Below, one piece after another: positions 1 through 11,408 of a stretch of 64,000 nt of DNA. A program made the translations under genes and the position numbers. This stretch comes from Xenoacremonium recifei (Eukaryota; Ascomycota; Sordariomycetes; Hypocreales; Nectriaceae): the NCBI GenBank assembly GCA_012184525.1, contig WOFQ01000018.1, positions 186,001 to 250,000 on the forward strand, in the 5' to 3' direction. Under the pieces are notes generated by a model. That model worked only from the letters and a program-made list of their open reading frames with translations, was not told where the DNA came from and made no database searches. Numbering within the stretch: position 1 is the stretch's first letter; every line of letters begins with the position of its first letter.

Positions 1-642
1 GACCCCTATGAGTTGCTAACTGATTCTCCCCCGGTCGCTCGTCGAAGCCGTTTCGGGCCTGCTACGATGTCCGAGGGCTTGATGAAAAGCGACTCCAGCT
101 CCAGTGGTGCCGAATCATTTCTCTCGCAGGCGCCAATCCCCTACGAGGACCAGAAGGTGATCGATGCTACTATGGCAGCGATCTCGTCTGACTCTTCCGA
201 GCACAAGTCGTCTCCCACGACTAGCGACGAGGACAAGGCACTGTTGTTCCGTGGCCGCCAGGCTATGGCTCGCAAGAAGTAAGTCATACCAATCACTAGC
301 ATTCACCCCATGCTGACTTCTCGTAGGTCCAGTGCTCAGGGCGTCTTGCAGAGCATCCTGAAGAAGGGAAAATCAAGCGGCAACGTTGCCCCGGGAAAAC
401 TCTCGCCCATTGCTGCCCACGGCGTTCTCCCTAACTATGCTGGACATGCTACCGCCTCGCTTACTCCGACAATTGCGAACACGACGTCGCTCCGAGGTTT
501 TGGCACAAAGACAGAGACAAACGACGTCCAGCTGACCACCCGTGCGGCCGAGAAGCGCGGAGAGAACCGTCATCCCGCGAGCAACTTGTTCGAGGACCAC
601 AACCATGGAGCCAGCTTGAGGAACACCAATTACACTCGTTAA
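1..642 (+). CDS. C-terminal part of an unrecognised protein, cut by the window edge
   Basis: The reading frame is open from the first base, so the gene extends to the left of the window. Visible exons are 1-278 and 327-642. The 48-nt intron (GTAAGT...GTAG) joins them in phase, and the stop is TAA at 640-642. The 197 visible residues are rich in Ser, Thr, Ala and Lys, with no membrane segment and no domain I recognise. A basic stretch after the intron (LKKGKSSG) and the general low complexity suggest a disordered tail. I do not assign a function. The downstream 0.4 kb is probably its 3' UTR. Confidence 0.6.
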
Positions 643-1792
643 CGATTGGTTGCTCGACCGACTATAACCCTGCGTTGAAGATCACTTCACCGGGTCGGGC
701 TTTAGTTTTTTTTGATAGAATTATCGTTGGCGATGGCGACTCGACCTCGCGACCTCGATATTGTTTTTTTGACACGGACATGCATTAGACGGTTTCGGTT
801 TACTTTGCTTTCATTTGCCGGCAGCCCCAGGCCACCACGGATTAATAGTAATTCAGATGTTAGAGTACTAATACTTTATGCTAGCAAGATCAAGGACAGA
901 GATGCTGCAGAAGAATTAGTGGTGGATGAGATTGCGGATGGTTTTTGGAACTTTGCTCGGAGGATTTCTTGGAAGGAATGGCATGGCGAGGAGGGAACAT
1001 TTTTTGAGACCTTGTATGAGTATCATGTTGTACGTTAACTATATTAATCATGTTTGAGTATTATACCTGTTGTTTCTGTTGTTTACGTGATGCATCGCCG
1101 ATTGAAACTTGCAGCACAAAGGGATGCTGCGTAAGCATTGTGGACTTAAGTCGACGACACCACTTGGCATGTGCCTCACCTTCAAATTTCCAGCCTCATT
1201 GACTAAACTCAGGGAAAATCTTCAAGCGAGAGTAGGGATCGGTGATAGTAATTGATCCTCTACTAGGGTTTTTCTTCGCTAGTCGTATACCTCGAGAACC
1301 AAGAGATTGTAGGTTAACGCGGAGATATCCTAGCGGTCGATACTACGAGGCTTACGGCTTACCGTCTGGGTGCAGAGCTCTTTCTTCAACACTCGTCTGT
1401 CGAGACGATGCTCAGAGCCGCACAAAGCTACTGTTGGGGTCAGTGTCTACGATTGTCTTGTAGCAAAGGGCTTGGCGCGATGGCCACATCACTGTCGGTT
1501 GTTGGGGACAAGCAGGTCATGACTTCGGGATAAACCTCCCATGGAGCACCTCACGCGATGGTGAAATGGCCATTGAGAACCCTAAAATTCTCAATTCATC
1601 TACCCTGCTGTAGACCGGAACCGCGCACGCATGGCGCGGGTATCGCAAAACGCCGGAGTATATGCCCATTCCCTCATCAGAAAGTTTTGTGCCGTAATGC
1701 CTCACATGGAGCGTGGTGGCATGGTGTGTAAAAAGATTCGTACCCCCCAAGGTCATTAAGTTTTTTTGCTTTTGGTGTCAGGTTCTCGCTGT
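643..1792. other. intergenic, no gene seen
   Basis: About 1.15 kb between the 3' ends of the partial gene (+) and RPL26 (-), so both transcripts converge here. Short open frames are present, but none has recognisable protein features or introns. It probably holds two 3' UTRs and spacer. Confidence 0.6.
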
Positions 1793-2330
1793 TTAAGCGG
1801 AGACCTTGGCGTTGGCGGCGAGATCACGGCCGACCTTGGATCGGGCCAGGATGCTCTCACGGTCCTTGTCGAGCTTGAGCTTGGTGATGACCACGTTGGA
1901 GGGGTGGATGCCCAGGGGGACGCTCTGGCCAGAGGCCTTCTCGCGGGTGACGCGCTCGACGTGGATCACGTACTTGAGGCGGTAGACGGAGGTGACCTTG
2001 CCCTCACGGCCCTTGTTGGAGCCACGGACGATGGTGACCTCGTCGTCCTTGCGGATGGGGATGCTGCGGACCTGCGCGGTGTGAGTTGGGGAGTGTTGAA
2101 GACGCAGAGAAGAGGGAGACAAACGTTGTACTTCTCCCGGAGCTCCTTGCTGAGAGGGGCGCTCATGATGACACGGCGGCGGTCGGAGGGAGCCTTGAAG
2201 TGAGCGGCGCGGCTCTTGCGTCGCGAGGACGCGAGGGCTGGTGGAAAGTCAGCAATTGTGCGAAAGATCATGCCTGGATTGTTGAACAATCCGATGAGAA
2301 TGGACACATACAGGAGTTGACCTTGACCAT
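1793..2330 (-). CDS. RPL26: 60S ribosomal protein L26 (uL24)
   Basis: Component of the large cytosolic ribosomal subunit near the peptide exit tunnel. Exons on the minus strand are 2330-2312, 2237-2125 and 2071-1793, giving 136 residues. The first exon is only 19 nt (start MVKVNS) and is easily missed. The join restores the family N-terminus: the SSRRKSRAAHF block, then APLSKELREKYNV. The KOW segment follows (about residues 46-80), containing DDEVTIVRGSNKGREGKV. Length and sequence match eukaryotic L26 closely. Introns have GTATGT and GTTTGT donors. It is divergently arranged with MET6 over a 0.74-kb shared promoter. The many short introns near the start are typical of fungal ribosomal protein genes. 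Confidence 0.95.
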
Positions 2331-2456
2331 TTTGGCGGGAGTTGGGCGACGAGGGCGAAGTTGTCGTTGTCGGCGTTGGGTGAAATTGGCTGGTTGACAG
2401 GAGTAAAAATCCAGGAGAGTAAAAGTTTGTGGGTGGAATTTAGGCGATAATTTCCC

Positions 2457-2522
2457 TCACGTGACTTGGAGACGCCCAGACCAGCCTCAGGCCCTATGAG
2501 GACCCTTAGGTAAGCCCACGTG
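2457..2522. promoter_or_regulatory. pair of CACGTG E-boxes upstream of MET6
   Basis: The palindrome TCACGTGA lies at 2457-2464 and CACGTG at 2517-2522, about 0.55-0.6 kb upstream of the MET6 start codon. In yeast, TCACGTG is the Cbf1 site that recruits Met4/Met28 to sulfur genes. Similar bHLH binding here is inference from the motif and the gene it precedes. RPL26 on the other side could use the same sites. Confidence 0.4.
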
Positions 2523-2848
2523 TGGAGGTGGAGGAGGGCCTGCATCTCGGCGCCGGCTGTCGGCTGTTGGGGGGGAAGGATTTGCAGGCTGTTTGGGCAC
2601 GCCATCTACCCTAACCCTTAGCTTTACCGCCTCCGGGTCCGGAGCTTTCAGTTGGATCCAATTCTGCACCAGCCCCTCCGTTAGCGCCTCCAACGGCCCC
2701 CTCCTCATCTGCTCACCTCTCCGCTGTTCTGTTCTGCTTCCCTCTCTTTTTTTTTTCTTCTTCCTTTTCTCCTCATCCATCCAGCTGCCCATCCAAAGGA
2801 TCCCTCATCTCGGTCCTTTTTGGTACAGGAAGGGCTTGCATCATATCT

Positions 2849-3025
2849 GTAAGTCCACATTGCCTGCCTTCTGCTGCGCTCGAGCTGTGTTCTTGAGCTT
2901 CACAGCAGCTTCACCCACCCCGCCTTTTGCTGCTGTTCGAAAACTTTGACACGCACGAGAACCCCGCTCTTGTCGTGTCAACTGCTGCTCAGGAAAAAAC
3001 CCAATTCTAACTGCTCTGTGTCCAG
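2849..3025 (+). other. probable intron in the MET6 5' UTR
   Basis: A GTAAGT donor at 2849 is followed by a TTCTAACTG branch-like element at about 3005 and the acceptor TCCAG ending at 3025. The 177-nt interval ends 47 bp before the MET6 start codon. Leader introns are common in strongly expressed fungal genes. No protein frame supports it, so this is a splice-signal call only. Confidence 0.45.
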
Positions 3026-3072
3026 TATTTTCCCACCCTCAAGTTTACCAGAGCATTCGGATCAACGTCAAG

Positions 3073-5498
3073 ATGGTTCAGTCCGCTATCCTCGGTTTCC
3101 CCCGCATGGGTGTGAACCGTGACCTCAAGAAGGCCACTGAGGCTTGTCAGTCCACCCCCGAAGAACCCCGCCATGCATAAGCAATTGCATCTCCTCTAAC
3201 ACTTTCTGTAGACTGGTCTGGCAAGATCTCCCAGTCTGACCTCCTCGCCGAGGCCAAGCGCCTCCGACTTGCCCACTGGAAGATCCAGAAGGATGCTGGC
3301 GTCGATGTCATCCCCAGCAACGACTTCGCCCTGTACGACCAGGTTCTTTGCCACATCCAGGACTTCGGTGTACGTTTCTGCCTCATCTATGAGCTCAATT
3401 GTGCCAGTGCTAACATCATTCCTCGCAGGCCGTTCCCGAGCGATACACCAAGGATGGTCTTGACCCCATTGACCAGTACTTCGCCATGGGCCGTGGCCAC
3501 CAGAAGGAGGGTGTCGATGTCCCCTCCCTGGAGATGGTCAAGTGGTTCGACTCCAACTACCACTACGTGAAGCCCACTCTTCAGGACAACCAGACCTTCA
3601 CCCTCGTCGACAGCCCCAAGGCTGTTGTTGAGTTCAAGGAGGCCAAGGAGGCCGGCATTGTCACCCGCCCCGTCCTCGTCGGTCCCGTCTCCTTCCTCCA
3701 CCTCGGCAAGGCCGACCGTGGCCAGTCCGTCGACCCCATTGACCTGCTCGACAAGCTTGTCCCTGTCTACGAGCAGCTCCTCACCCAGCTCAAGGAGGCT
3801 GGTGCCGAGACCGTCCAGATCGACGAGCCCGTCCTCGTCTTCGACCTGCCCGCCAAGAGCAAGGCCGCTTTCAAGCCCACCTACGAGAAGTTCGCTGCTC
3901 TCGGTGACAAGATCCCCAAGCTTGTCTTCACCACCTACTTCGGTGACATCGTCCACAACCTGGACCTCCTCCCCAAGGACATCCACGCCGTCCACATCGA
4001 CCTTGTCCGCAACCCCGAGCAGCTCGAGACCGTGATTGGTGCTCTTGGCCCCAAGACCATCCTCTCTGCCGGTGTCGTCGACGGCCGAAACATCTGGAAG
4101 ACCAACTTCAAGCGTGCCATTGAGACTGCCGAGACTGCTATCCAGAAGCTCGGCAAGGACCGTGTCATTGTCGCCACCTCCAGCTCCCTTCTCCACACTC
4201 CCCACACTCTCGCCAGCGAGAAGAAGCTCGATGCCGAGATCGCCGACTGGTTCTCCTTCGCCGTCGAGAAGGCTACTGAGATCGCCATCATTGCCAAGGC
4301 CGTTACTGAGGGCCCTGCCTCCGTCCGCGAGCAGCTCGAGGCCAACGCCAAGTCCATGCAGGCTCGTGCCACCTCTTCCCGCACCAACAACCCTCAGGTC
4401 AAGGACCGCCAGGCCAAGGTCACCGAGCAGGACTACAAGCGAAAGTCCGAGTTCGAGGTCCGAATCAGCCAGCAGCAGCAGAAGCTGAAGCTCCCTCTCT
4501 TCCCCACCACCACCATCGGTTCCTTCCCCCAGACCAAGGAGATCCGAGTCCAGCGCAACAAGTTCACCAAGGGTGAGATCACTGAGGCTGAGTACGACAA
4601 GTTCATCGAGAAGGAGATTGAGATGAACGTCAAGATCCAGGAGGAGCTTGACCTGGACGTCTACGTCCACGGTGAGCCTGAGCGAAACGACATGGTCCAG
4701 TACTTCGGTGAGCGCATGGACGGCTATGCCTTCACCACCCACGCCTGGGTCCAGAGCTACGGCTCCCGATGCGTCCGACCTCCCATCATCGTCGGTGACA
4801 TCTCCCGTCCTGCCCCCATGACCGTCAAGGAGTCCAAGTACGCCGTCTCGGTCTCCAACAAGCCCATGAAGGGTATGTTGACCGGTCCCGTCACCTGCCT
4901 CCGATGGTCTTTCCCTCGTGACGACGTCCACCAGTCCGTCCAGGCTGAGCAGCTCGCTCTGGCCCTCCGCGACGAGGTCGTCGACCTTGAGAAGGCCGGT
5001 ATCGACGTCATCCAGGTTGACGAGCCCGCTCTCCGTGAGGGTCTCCCTCTCCGTTCCGGCAAGGAGCGTGAGGCCTACCTCCAGTGGGCTGTCAACGCTT
5101 TCCGCCTGTCCACCGCTGGTGTCGAGGACTCTACCCAGATCCACTCTCACTTCTGTTACTCCGAGTTCCAGGACTTCTTCCACGCCATCGCTGCCCTCGA
5201 TGCCGATGTCCTGTCCATTGAGAACAGCAAGTCCGACGCCAAGCTCCTCCGAGTCTTCGTCGACTCTGCCTACCCCCGCCACATCGGCCCTGGTGTCTAC
5301 GACATCCACTCTCCCCGTGTTCCCAGCGAGCAGGAGATCAAGGACCGCATCGAGGAGATGCTTCAGTACCTCAAGCCTGAGCAGCTCTGGATCGACCCTG
5401 ACTGTGGTCTGAAGACCCGCCAGTGGAAGGAGACCAAGGAGGCTCTTGTCAACATGGTCAACGCCGCCAAGTACTTCCGTGCCAAGTACGCCAAATAA
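3073..5498 (+). CDS. MET6: cobalamin-independent methionine synthase (5-methyltetrahydropteroyltriglutamate-homocysteine methyltransferase)
   Basis: Transfers the methyl group of methyl-tetrahydrofolate polyglutamate to homocysteine in the last step of methionine synthesis in the cytosol. Exons are 3073-3145, 3212-3369 and 3429-5498, giving 766 residues, the normal MetE length. The N-terminal domain begins MVQSAILGFPRMG. The C-terminal catalytic half has GSFPQT, the zinc-site motif HSHFCYSEF and a second zinc cysteine in DPDCGLKTR. Codon use is extremely biased to C-ending codons, which indicates very high expression and also opens a 2.1-kb frame on the opposite strand with no meaning. Two CACGTG boxes and a likely leader intron lie upstream. 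Confidence 0.98.
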
Positions 5499-6166
5499 AT
5501 TTGACGAGTTCATGATGAGGCAGGGGAGGCGTCAGTGGTGATTGTGTTAACGTTATCATAAGTGTGCTATTTGCGGAGGCTGAATTTTTCCAAAAATTGG
5601 AGAATCAGCTACGATTTCAACATCGGCGTTTGGGGACTGGTCTTTATGAAAAGGACCAGATTTGTTTGCTGCATCCCAAAAGTTAACCTACGGGTCAGGA
5701 TCAAGGGAATTGGAAGGAAAGTCGGTTGGGCAAGCATTCAACATTAGATACATATACCCTCCCAATTGGGAGTTGATCAGGAAGGTCAATCAGTCAACAA
5801 ATTGGCCAATGAATACAAATATTCAAATAACTTGAGTCCCTTCTATTGTTAAAGTGACATACCATTCATCAGAATAAGCGAGGAGATCAGGTGATGAAAA
5901 CCTATTGCTGAGCGAGACGACGTATCTAGGGCTAGTGTCATTTGTGTTGAGCCATCGATTGAGAGGAAAGGTAATGAGGTTATCATTATATCTGGCAGCC
6001 TAAATCATAGCTGTATCTCCATCATAGCTCCGGCTGTAGTATACATCTCTTTTTTTACAAGTTGAAGTATCCCAGACATCAATTTGCCGTAGGCTGAGTC
6101 TAGCTCATATACAAGTAAGAGGAGGGCATATCGTACACTTCGTTCCACCGATCAACGCCAAATCTT
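5499..6166. other. convergent intergenic region, no gene seen
   Basis: About 670 bp between the MET6 stop (+) and the COX11 stop (-). AT-richer than its surroundings and without a plausible coding frame. It should contain both 3' UTRs. Confidence 0.6.
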
Positions 6167-7103
6167 CTATGCTGTAGCCGGCCGCATGAACCGTCCGTTA
6201 TTGTCGTATCTCGCCTCTGTTCACCATTAGTACCTAGAATTGAGTTATATTTATGGGGTGACCTACTGAAGAAGGTGTAATTCAACGTCACCGTCTCAAC
6301 GCCCTTCATGTTCAAATCATTCAACAGATCGGGGTCCAGGTAGAAAAACACCGGCATATCGACCGTCTCCCCCGCATTCAGCCGCTGCTCCTCGAAGCAG
6401 AAGCACTGAATCTTGGAGAAGTACGGCGCACACTGCGCAGGCGTGACGCTGTACGTAGCCACGCCGATGATGTCCGTGTCGCTCTTGTTCGTCGCCGTGT
6501 AGAACGCCAGCGCGGTTTCGCCGGGAAGGACGCGCACTTCGCGCTGCTGCGGCACGAACTTCCAGGGGAGCACGTCGGATACCGAGGCGTTGAAGGTCAC
6601 GCGGATGCGCTTGGCGTCTTTGACGGGGACGAGGCGGCTCGAGATGTCTTCGGGGGCGGTCGAGGAGGAGGTGCCGTGGGCGCGGACGGGCTGGCCGCCC
6701 CAGCCGGTGGTCTGGCAGATCTACAGACGCAAAGTTAGAAATAAATATGCAGAGGACAACGACTTTGGAAGGGTAAGCATACCATCTTGTACAGCGGCAC
6801 GGAGCCGTACGTCAAGGCAACGAAGCCCAGAATCGTGCTGAGCGTATAATACCTAAACCACCCACATCAGCTTCTCCCCTCCTCTCCCTCCTCTCCCTCC
6901 ATCAAAACATACGCCACAGTGCGGTTCTTCCGACTATAATGCGCCCGAATCTCCTCCATCGACGGCGTATGCACCCTCTGCCGCGGATCGCCGCCGCCTG
7001 CCGCACTCGAGGCCTTGCGGCGCAGGCCAAAACTCAAGTTCGAGGCGCGCGCGCGCTGGCAGAAGGAGCAGGCCGGCCGCGCGAGGCGTGGGAGGGCGTT
7101 CAT
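6167..7103 (-). CDS. COX11: cytochrome c oxidase assembly protein Cox11/CtaG
   Basis: Copper chaperone of the mitochondrial inner membrane that delivers copper to the CuB site of Cox1. Minus-strand exons are 7103-6913, 6852-6783, 6720-6267 and 6216-6167, giving 254 residues. The N-terminus is basic and presequence-like. One membrane segment (about residues 68-87, TLSTILGFVALTYG) precedes the CtaG domain. The CFCFEEQ motif carries the copper-binding cysteines, and VFFYLDPDL follows. The last 49-nt intron (GTAGGT...ACAG) is easily missed: reading through it gives an unrelated tail, while splicing restores the expected TFFKARYDNNG ending. The start could lie further upstream, because the frame stays open there. 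Confidence 0.95.
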
Positions 7104-7524
7104 GGCGGGCAATTGGGCGGCGTTGGTGTTGGTGGTGGTGGTGGTGGAAGGGTTGTAGCTTTTGGGGTCGGATGATTTTGGGCTTTTTTGGGTGACGTCG
7201 GGAGTCGGGTGGTGGAGCGCCGATGGAGTGGGACGGGCTTGGAGGACGGCCTGGAGAAGCAGAATATCTATTTACAAAAAAGGTCTGGTTTTAGGAAGTA
7301 TATATTAAGAAATGGAAATTCTATTGAGAAAGGAATGTCTGAATAGCTTCATGTATTTATTGAAATCATTACAAGTTTGCTGTTGAAGCGATTATCGACT
7401 CATGTAGTATATAGTATAAAGCCGACCTCCTTCGGATAAAACACCAGTATTCAAAACATGAGCCCCAACTCCCACTGATATGATACAAATTGAATGTCCA
7501 TAGGCCGTAAAGAGAAGCTAGGCC
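7104..7524. other. COX11 promoter region, no gene seen
   Basis: 421 bp between the COX11 start and the 3' end of the next minus-strand gene. It has a GGT-rich stretch just upstream of COX11 and AT-rich sequence beyond. Nothing else recognisable. Confidence 0.55.
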
Positions 7525-9203
7525 TCAGTATAGCTTCCCGTTCCTCTTTTTCCCATTGATGCCATTGGCCACCGGTTTCAAGCTTCCAGTCCTCTCAACG
7601 CCTAGAAGCCTTTCAAGCACTTGTACAACAAAGACCTGGATGATCAAGATAAAAAACCTCATCAGCAGGTCCACGATGCCTAGCTTAGGCTTCCTCCCTC
7701 TGCTGTACGCCGAGTCCTTGAACTCAAAAGGCAACTTCGCACCCAGATGCTTCTGAGCTACCTCTAGGCCGCTGCTGAATCCGTCTTCGTGAGAGCCGTA
7801 CCTAGTCCATGCGCCGGCGTAGCTGATGCCGCGGGTATTTTGAACATATCGAAGAAGTTTTTGGGCTCGGACGGCTTCTGGTGTGAAAACAGGGTATGAG
7901 TAGTAGTACTTCCCTTGCGTCTTCTCCGGGCGGGGCTTGTTCGAGGGGTTCAATGTCACCAGGACATCGCCGAACGTATTTCGAGGAATATGTTGGATCA
8001 AATTCATGTCGTAGGTCAGGGAGACCTGGGCGGCATTCCCCTTTGCTTGCGACGAAGAGAGACCATGGTAGTTCCACGCGGACCATGCCCTTTTCCTGGA
8101 GGGCATTAAGGCGAGATCCGAGTGCAGGTAAGCTTCGTTCTGTGAAGTCTGGAAGCATGACAGGATGGAGCGTTCTTGGGGTGTTGCTGATGGCCCGATT
8201 ATCTCTAGGGCCTGGTCACCGTGAGTAGCTAAGATGACATGGTCGTAAATCTCGGACAGCCCATTCTCAAGTAACACCCGGACACGTCCGTCTTGCTCTG
8301 TGAAGACATGCCTGACCGGCGTTCTTAGGAATCGGTGATTCGGCGGGAATCCTTTCATAACTGTGTCGATGTATGATTTTGACCCGTCCTTTAGCGTTAG
8401 CCACTGAGACCGGGCTGTGACCGTCGAGAGTAGATGGTGATTCCACCTGCAAACTATTAGCTGCTAGTTAATCAATCGTAAATAATACAACTTACAGAAA
8501 TTGAACCAATGTGACCACAGGGAACTCCAGCATAGCCTTGCCTGGCCTGACTGCCCATATTGCTGCCGTTAGGGGAATGAGATAGCCATCCCGGAAGGCG
8601 TCTGAGTAACCCTCACGCTTGAGGTACTGCCCAATGGTCTCCGCCCGGTTCACGTGGTTCATCATGGCGTTTCCCACGTGCTGTGGCTCAGACTCGTCTT
8701 CCTCATTAATGAGAAGGTCTAGGGCAAATTGGTTGAAGCGGACAATGTCGAAGAGCATCCTCCACATTTTCGGTGAGAGGATGTTCCTCCGCTGACAGAA
8801 GAGGGCACGAAGGCTGGCGTCGGCCCATTCAAAAAGTCCACGGTCTCGCGACACGCTGAATGAAAATGTCGTCGGGTCGGTTTTTACGCCGATCTTGTCC
8901 AGGAAATTAATGAAATTCGCTGCATGGTCTTAGAAACTTCCAAAGTCATTCAATAAAGGCGGCGAGCTTACGGCATGCCGCAGAGTTGAGCATCATGAAG
9001 CCTGTGTCAACGGCAGTGGTATACTTTCCGGTCCTCCACTGGACGGTGTTGGTGTGGCCCCCCAGCCGATCCGCCGCCTCGTACAGGTAGACATCGTGGT
9101 AGGTCCTGTTCAGCGCCCAGAGAGCCCCAATGCCTGCGCTGCCGCTGCCAACAATGGCCACCCGCTTTCTGACAAAAACATTAGTCGACCCGTTCATAGA
9201 CAT
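7525..9203 (-). CDS. FAD-dependent amine oxidase-like protein
   Basis: Flavin-containing amine oxidase family protein, of the kind often annotated as a predicted NAD/FAD-binding protein. The substrate is unknown. Minus-strand exons are 9203-8972, 8919-8496 and 8446-7525, giving 525 residues. The N-terminal dinucleotide-binding motif is AIVGSGSAG at residues 16-24, followed by YLYEAADRLGGHTNT, typical of this family. The YPN-like CPNFINFL segment is rebuilt across intron 1. HVILATHGDQAL marks the second FAD-binding part. Near the C-terminus (residues about 485-505) there is a hydrophobic run (FFILIIQVFVVQVL) that may hold it to a membrane. In bacteria relatives sit beside cyclopropane fatty acid synthase; no such gene is present here. 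Confidence 0.85.
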
Positions 9204-10592
9204 GGTTGGCTTTGGAGGCGCTGTATTAGGCTTGACGTTGCTGCGGGCAGGGGAGGTCTGAGGAGCAGACTGGGGCTCATGGGATCATTAGAACTGTTGA
9301 GGTGGAGGGGAAAGCGGTGATGGGAGGGTCAAGGCAAGACATGAGGTCTAGAATAGATGACGAGGTTGGCACGTGAAAAATATTCGAGACAAGATAGATG
9401 TACATGCACACTCCCAAAGGGGGGAAAAAGGCTGTCGCGTGGCGTCTCGATACCAGCTGAAGACGGTGCCCAGCGCAGCCGATGATTCGTTGGGGATGCA
9501 TCGAGATATGTGACAACGCACTGAGACTTACATATGCCGTGACTCCGACATTGTGCAGCAGCTAGCTGGCCGGAAACAGGCAGCCGGAGGCACCTCCAAC
9601 TGTTTTCAGCGCGCTGCGGGACGGATTGGATTGGCAGACAACCGGGAGGCTTTTCGGGGCTTTGCAAGATGAAGCTCTGGAGGACTAAGAGGAACTCTTC
9701 CGGGAATGGCCTTTTGCAGGCGACCATTCATGACATCCATGACCGTCCCCACGGCTCATCGTTCCTTCCTGAGGTGCCATCAGACCGGAGCTCACTGCAT
9801 GCCCCGCACTCAGCAAGTGGACTCGACCTGAGCGATGACCGGGATGAGCCACAGTGGCTGCCATCTGAGTGAGGCTGGTGAGTTGAGCCCAGTGAGAAAA
9901 ATGATTTTCTCCCGCTTTTCAGGATGTACGGGTTTGGACACCGAGTTCAGATAGGCTCGATGAACCATTGATGCCCATTCACGAGTAATATGACTTCCGT
10001 CAATCGGAATTTACAGTAGGCCAAGCGCTGGCACCAGCCATCTACAAACACCCCTCTGGTCACTTCTTCAAGGAATGTCGAACACTCAACGGGATCGGTC
10101 AACGTAAGTTCGAGTCGCCAATTCTTAAAAGCGCCGAGCAGGAAACCCTGCTTCTCATCTGCCCAGATTGCTTCAACTCGACGCCATTGACCGAGGTCAC
10201 AACGTAGAGCCGATTTTCTTCGTAATCCGGGGGAATTCAACTTTCTTTGAAGAGAAAAGAAAAAAGAGGGAAAATGCCCCATCTCAGATTCCAAGATATT
10301 ACCACGGCTAGCGCACGGACCATATCAATCACGTGCATCTAATTGTGGCTGGGCCTCGTCCCCATTGGGTGACAAGTTGCGTAACGACCGTCGGTTCGAG
10401 ATCCTGGCTGACGACAAACTCCAGGCACGACCATTCTTCTTTGATCCGACATCACCTGAGCCCTGCGCATTAGACTCTGCTGTTCCCACGAACCTACGAA
10501 CTTCGAACCTGACTCTCTGCGAATACTGCGACAACACTCTTTCGACCCCTTTGCCATCTCGTCCAAGTCCTGACTCCCCCAGCCTCCTTACA
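9204..10592. other. divergent intergenic region, no gene supported
   Basis: About 1.4 kb between the amine oxidase-like start (-) and VTI1 (+). Open frames of up to 132 codons exist on both strands but show no motif or splice-linked continuation. Treated as two promoters with spacer. Confidence 0.5.
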
Positions 10593-11408
10593 ATGGCGAA
10601 TCCCCTCGATACCGATGCTGGCTCCGAGCTTTTCGGCTCCTACGAAGCCGAGTTCAAGCTTGTCCAGGCCGACTTGACACAAAAGCTGGACCAGATTCCC
10701 GAGCTTGCCGGAGAGCCCCGGAAAGCTGCCATCAGCCAGGCTGAGCGTGCGCTCGAGGAGGCCGACGAACTGGTACTTACCCATCCCAATTCAACTCGCA
10801 TCGAGTTGCTGTTCCTCTCTAAATGTCGCTGACTGTCGCCAAATCTAGCTCGACCAGATGCGCCTCGAAAAACAAAACATTCCCACCAGCGCCCGTACCA
10901 AGGTCAACCAGCGTTTCCGCAACTACGAGTCCGATACCGATGCAGCACGACGCAAACTCACCAACCTCTCCTCGGACCGATCCGCGCTCTTCGGATCGCG
11001 ATACACCGATGAGCCTACTGGCTCGTCAGACATTCACATGGAGCAGCGCCAGCAGTTGCTCTCTGGAACCGACCGCTTGGACCGAAGCACCCAACGGCTG
11101 AAGGCCAGCCAGCAGCTCGCGAACCAGACCGAGCAAATCGGCGCGGACACCCTTGCGGACCTGCACAGACAACGAGAGACGATCCAGCACACTCATGAGC
11201 GCATGCTGGAAAGTGAGGGCTACGTGGACCGGAGTGTCAAGACGTTGAGGGGGATGGCACGTAGGTAAAGTGGTCCTTTGATGAGTATGCGATGTGCAAC
11301 CGCGACTAACTGTTAAATAGGATGGCTACAAATCGGGTAATCACTGTGGCTATTATCACAGTTTTGGTTATTCTTATTATCGCCGTGATTTTCAGCAAGT
11401 TTAGGTGA
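10593..11408 (+). CDS. VTI1: Qb-SNARE Vti1
   Basis: SNARE for fusion at the Golgi, endosome and vacuole. Exons are 10593-10772, 10849-11264 and 11321-11408, giving 227 residues, the usual Vti1 size. The N-terminal helical (Habc) region includes ELFGSYEAEF and the RALEEADEL end of exon 1. The SNARE helix (about residues 133-190) includes LADLHRQRETIQ and the central Gln layer. The final exon encodes only MATNRVITVAIITV and the rest of a single C-terminal membrane anchor ending in FSKFR. The splice at 11264/11321 completes an Arg codon. No unusual feature. Confidence 0.95.

Larger units (their letters stand above)
2331..3072. other. shared RPL26/MET6 promoter region with MET6 5' leader
   Basis: 742 bp between two divergent start codons. 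It contains two CACGTG boxes near 2457 and 2517, a long pyrimidine-rich stretch at about 2740-2785, and a likely leader intron of MET6 (2849-3025). The open frames inside are not coding by any sign I can see. Confidence 0.6.

Noticed and set aside
712..1038. 108-codon frame after the first gene
   Set aside because: Probably 3' UTR; no motif, irregular composition.
3387..5513. 708-codon open frame opposite MET6
   Set aside because: It is the mirror of strongly biased codons in a highly expressed gene; the protein is Leu/Val/Asp/Gly monotony with no motif.
9329..9727. 132-codon minus-strand frame upstream of the amine oxidase-like gene
   Set aside because: No recognisable domain and no supporting introns; lies in the promoter interval.
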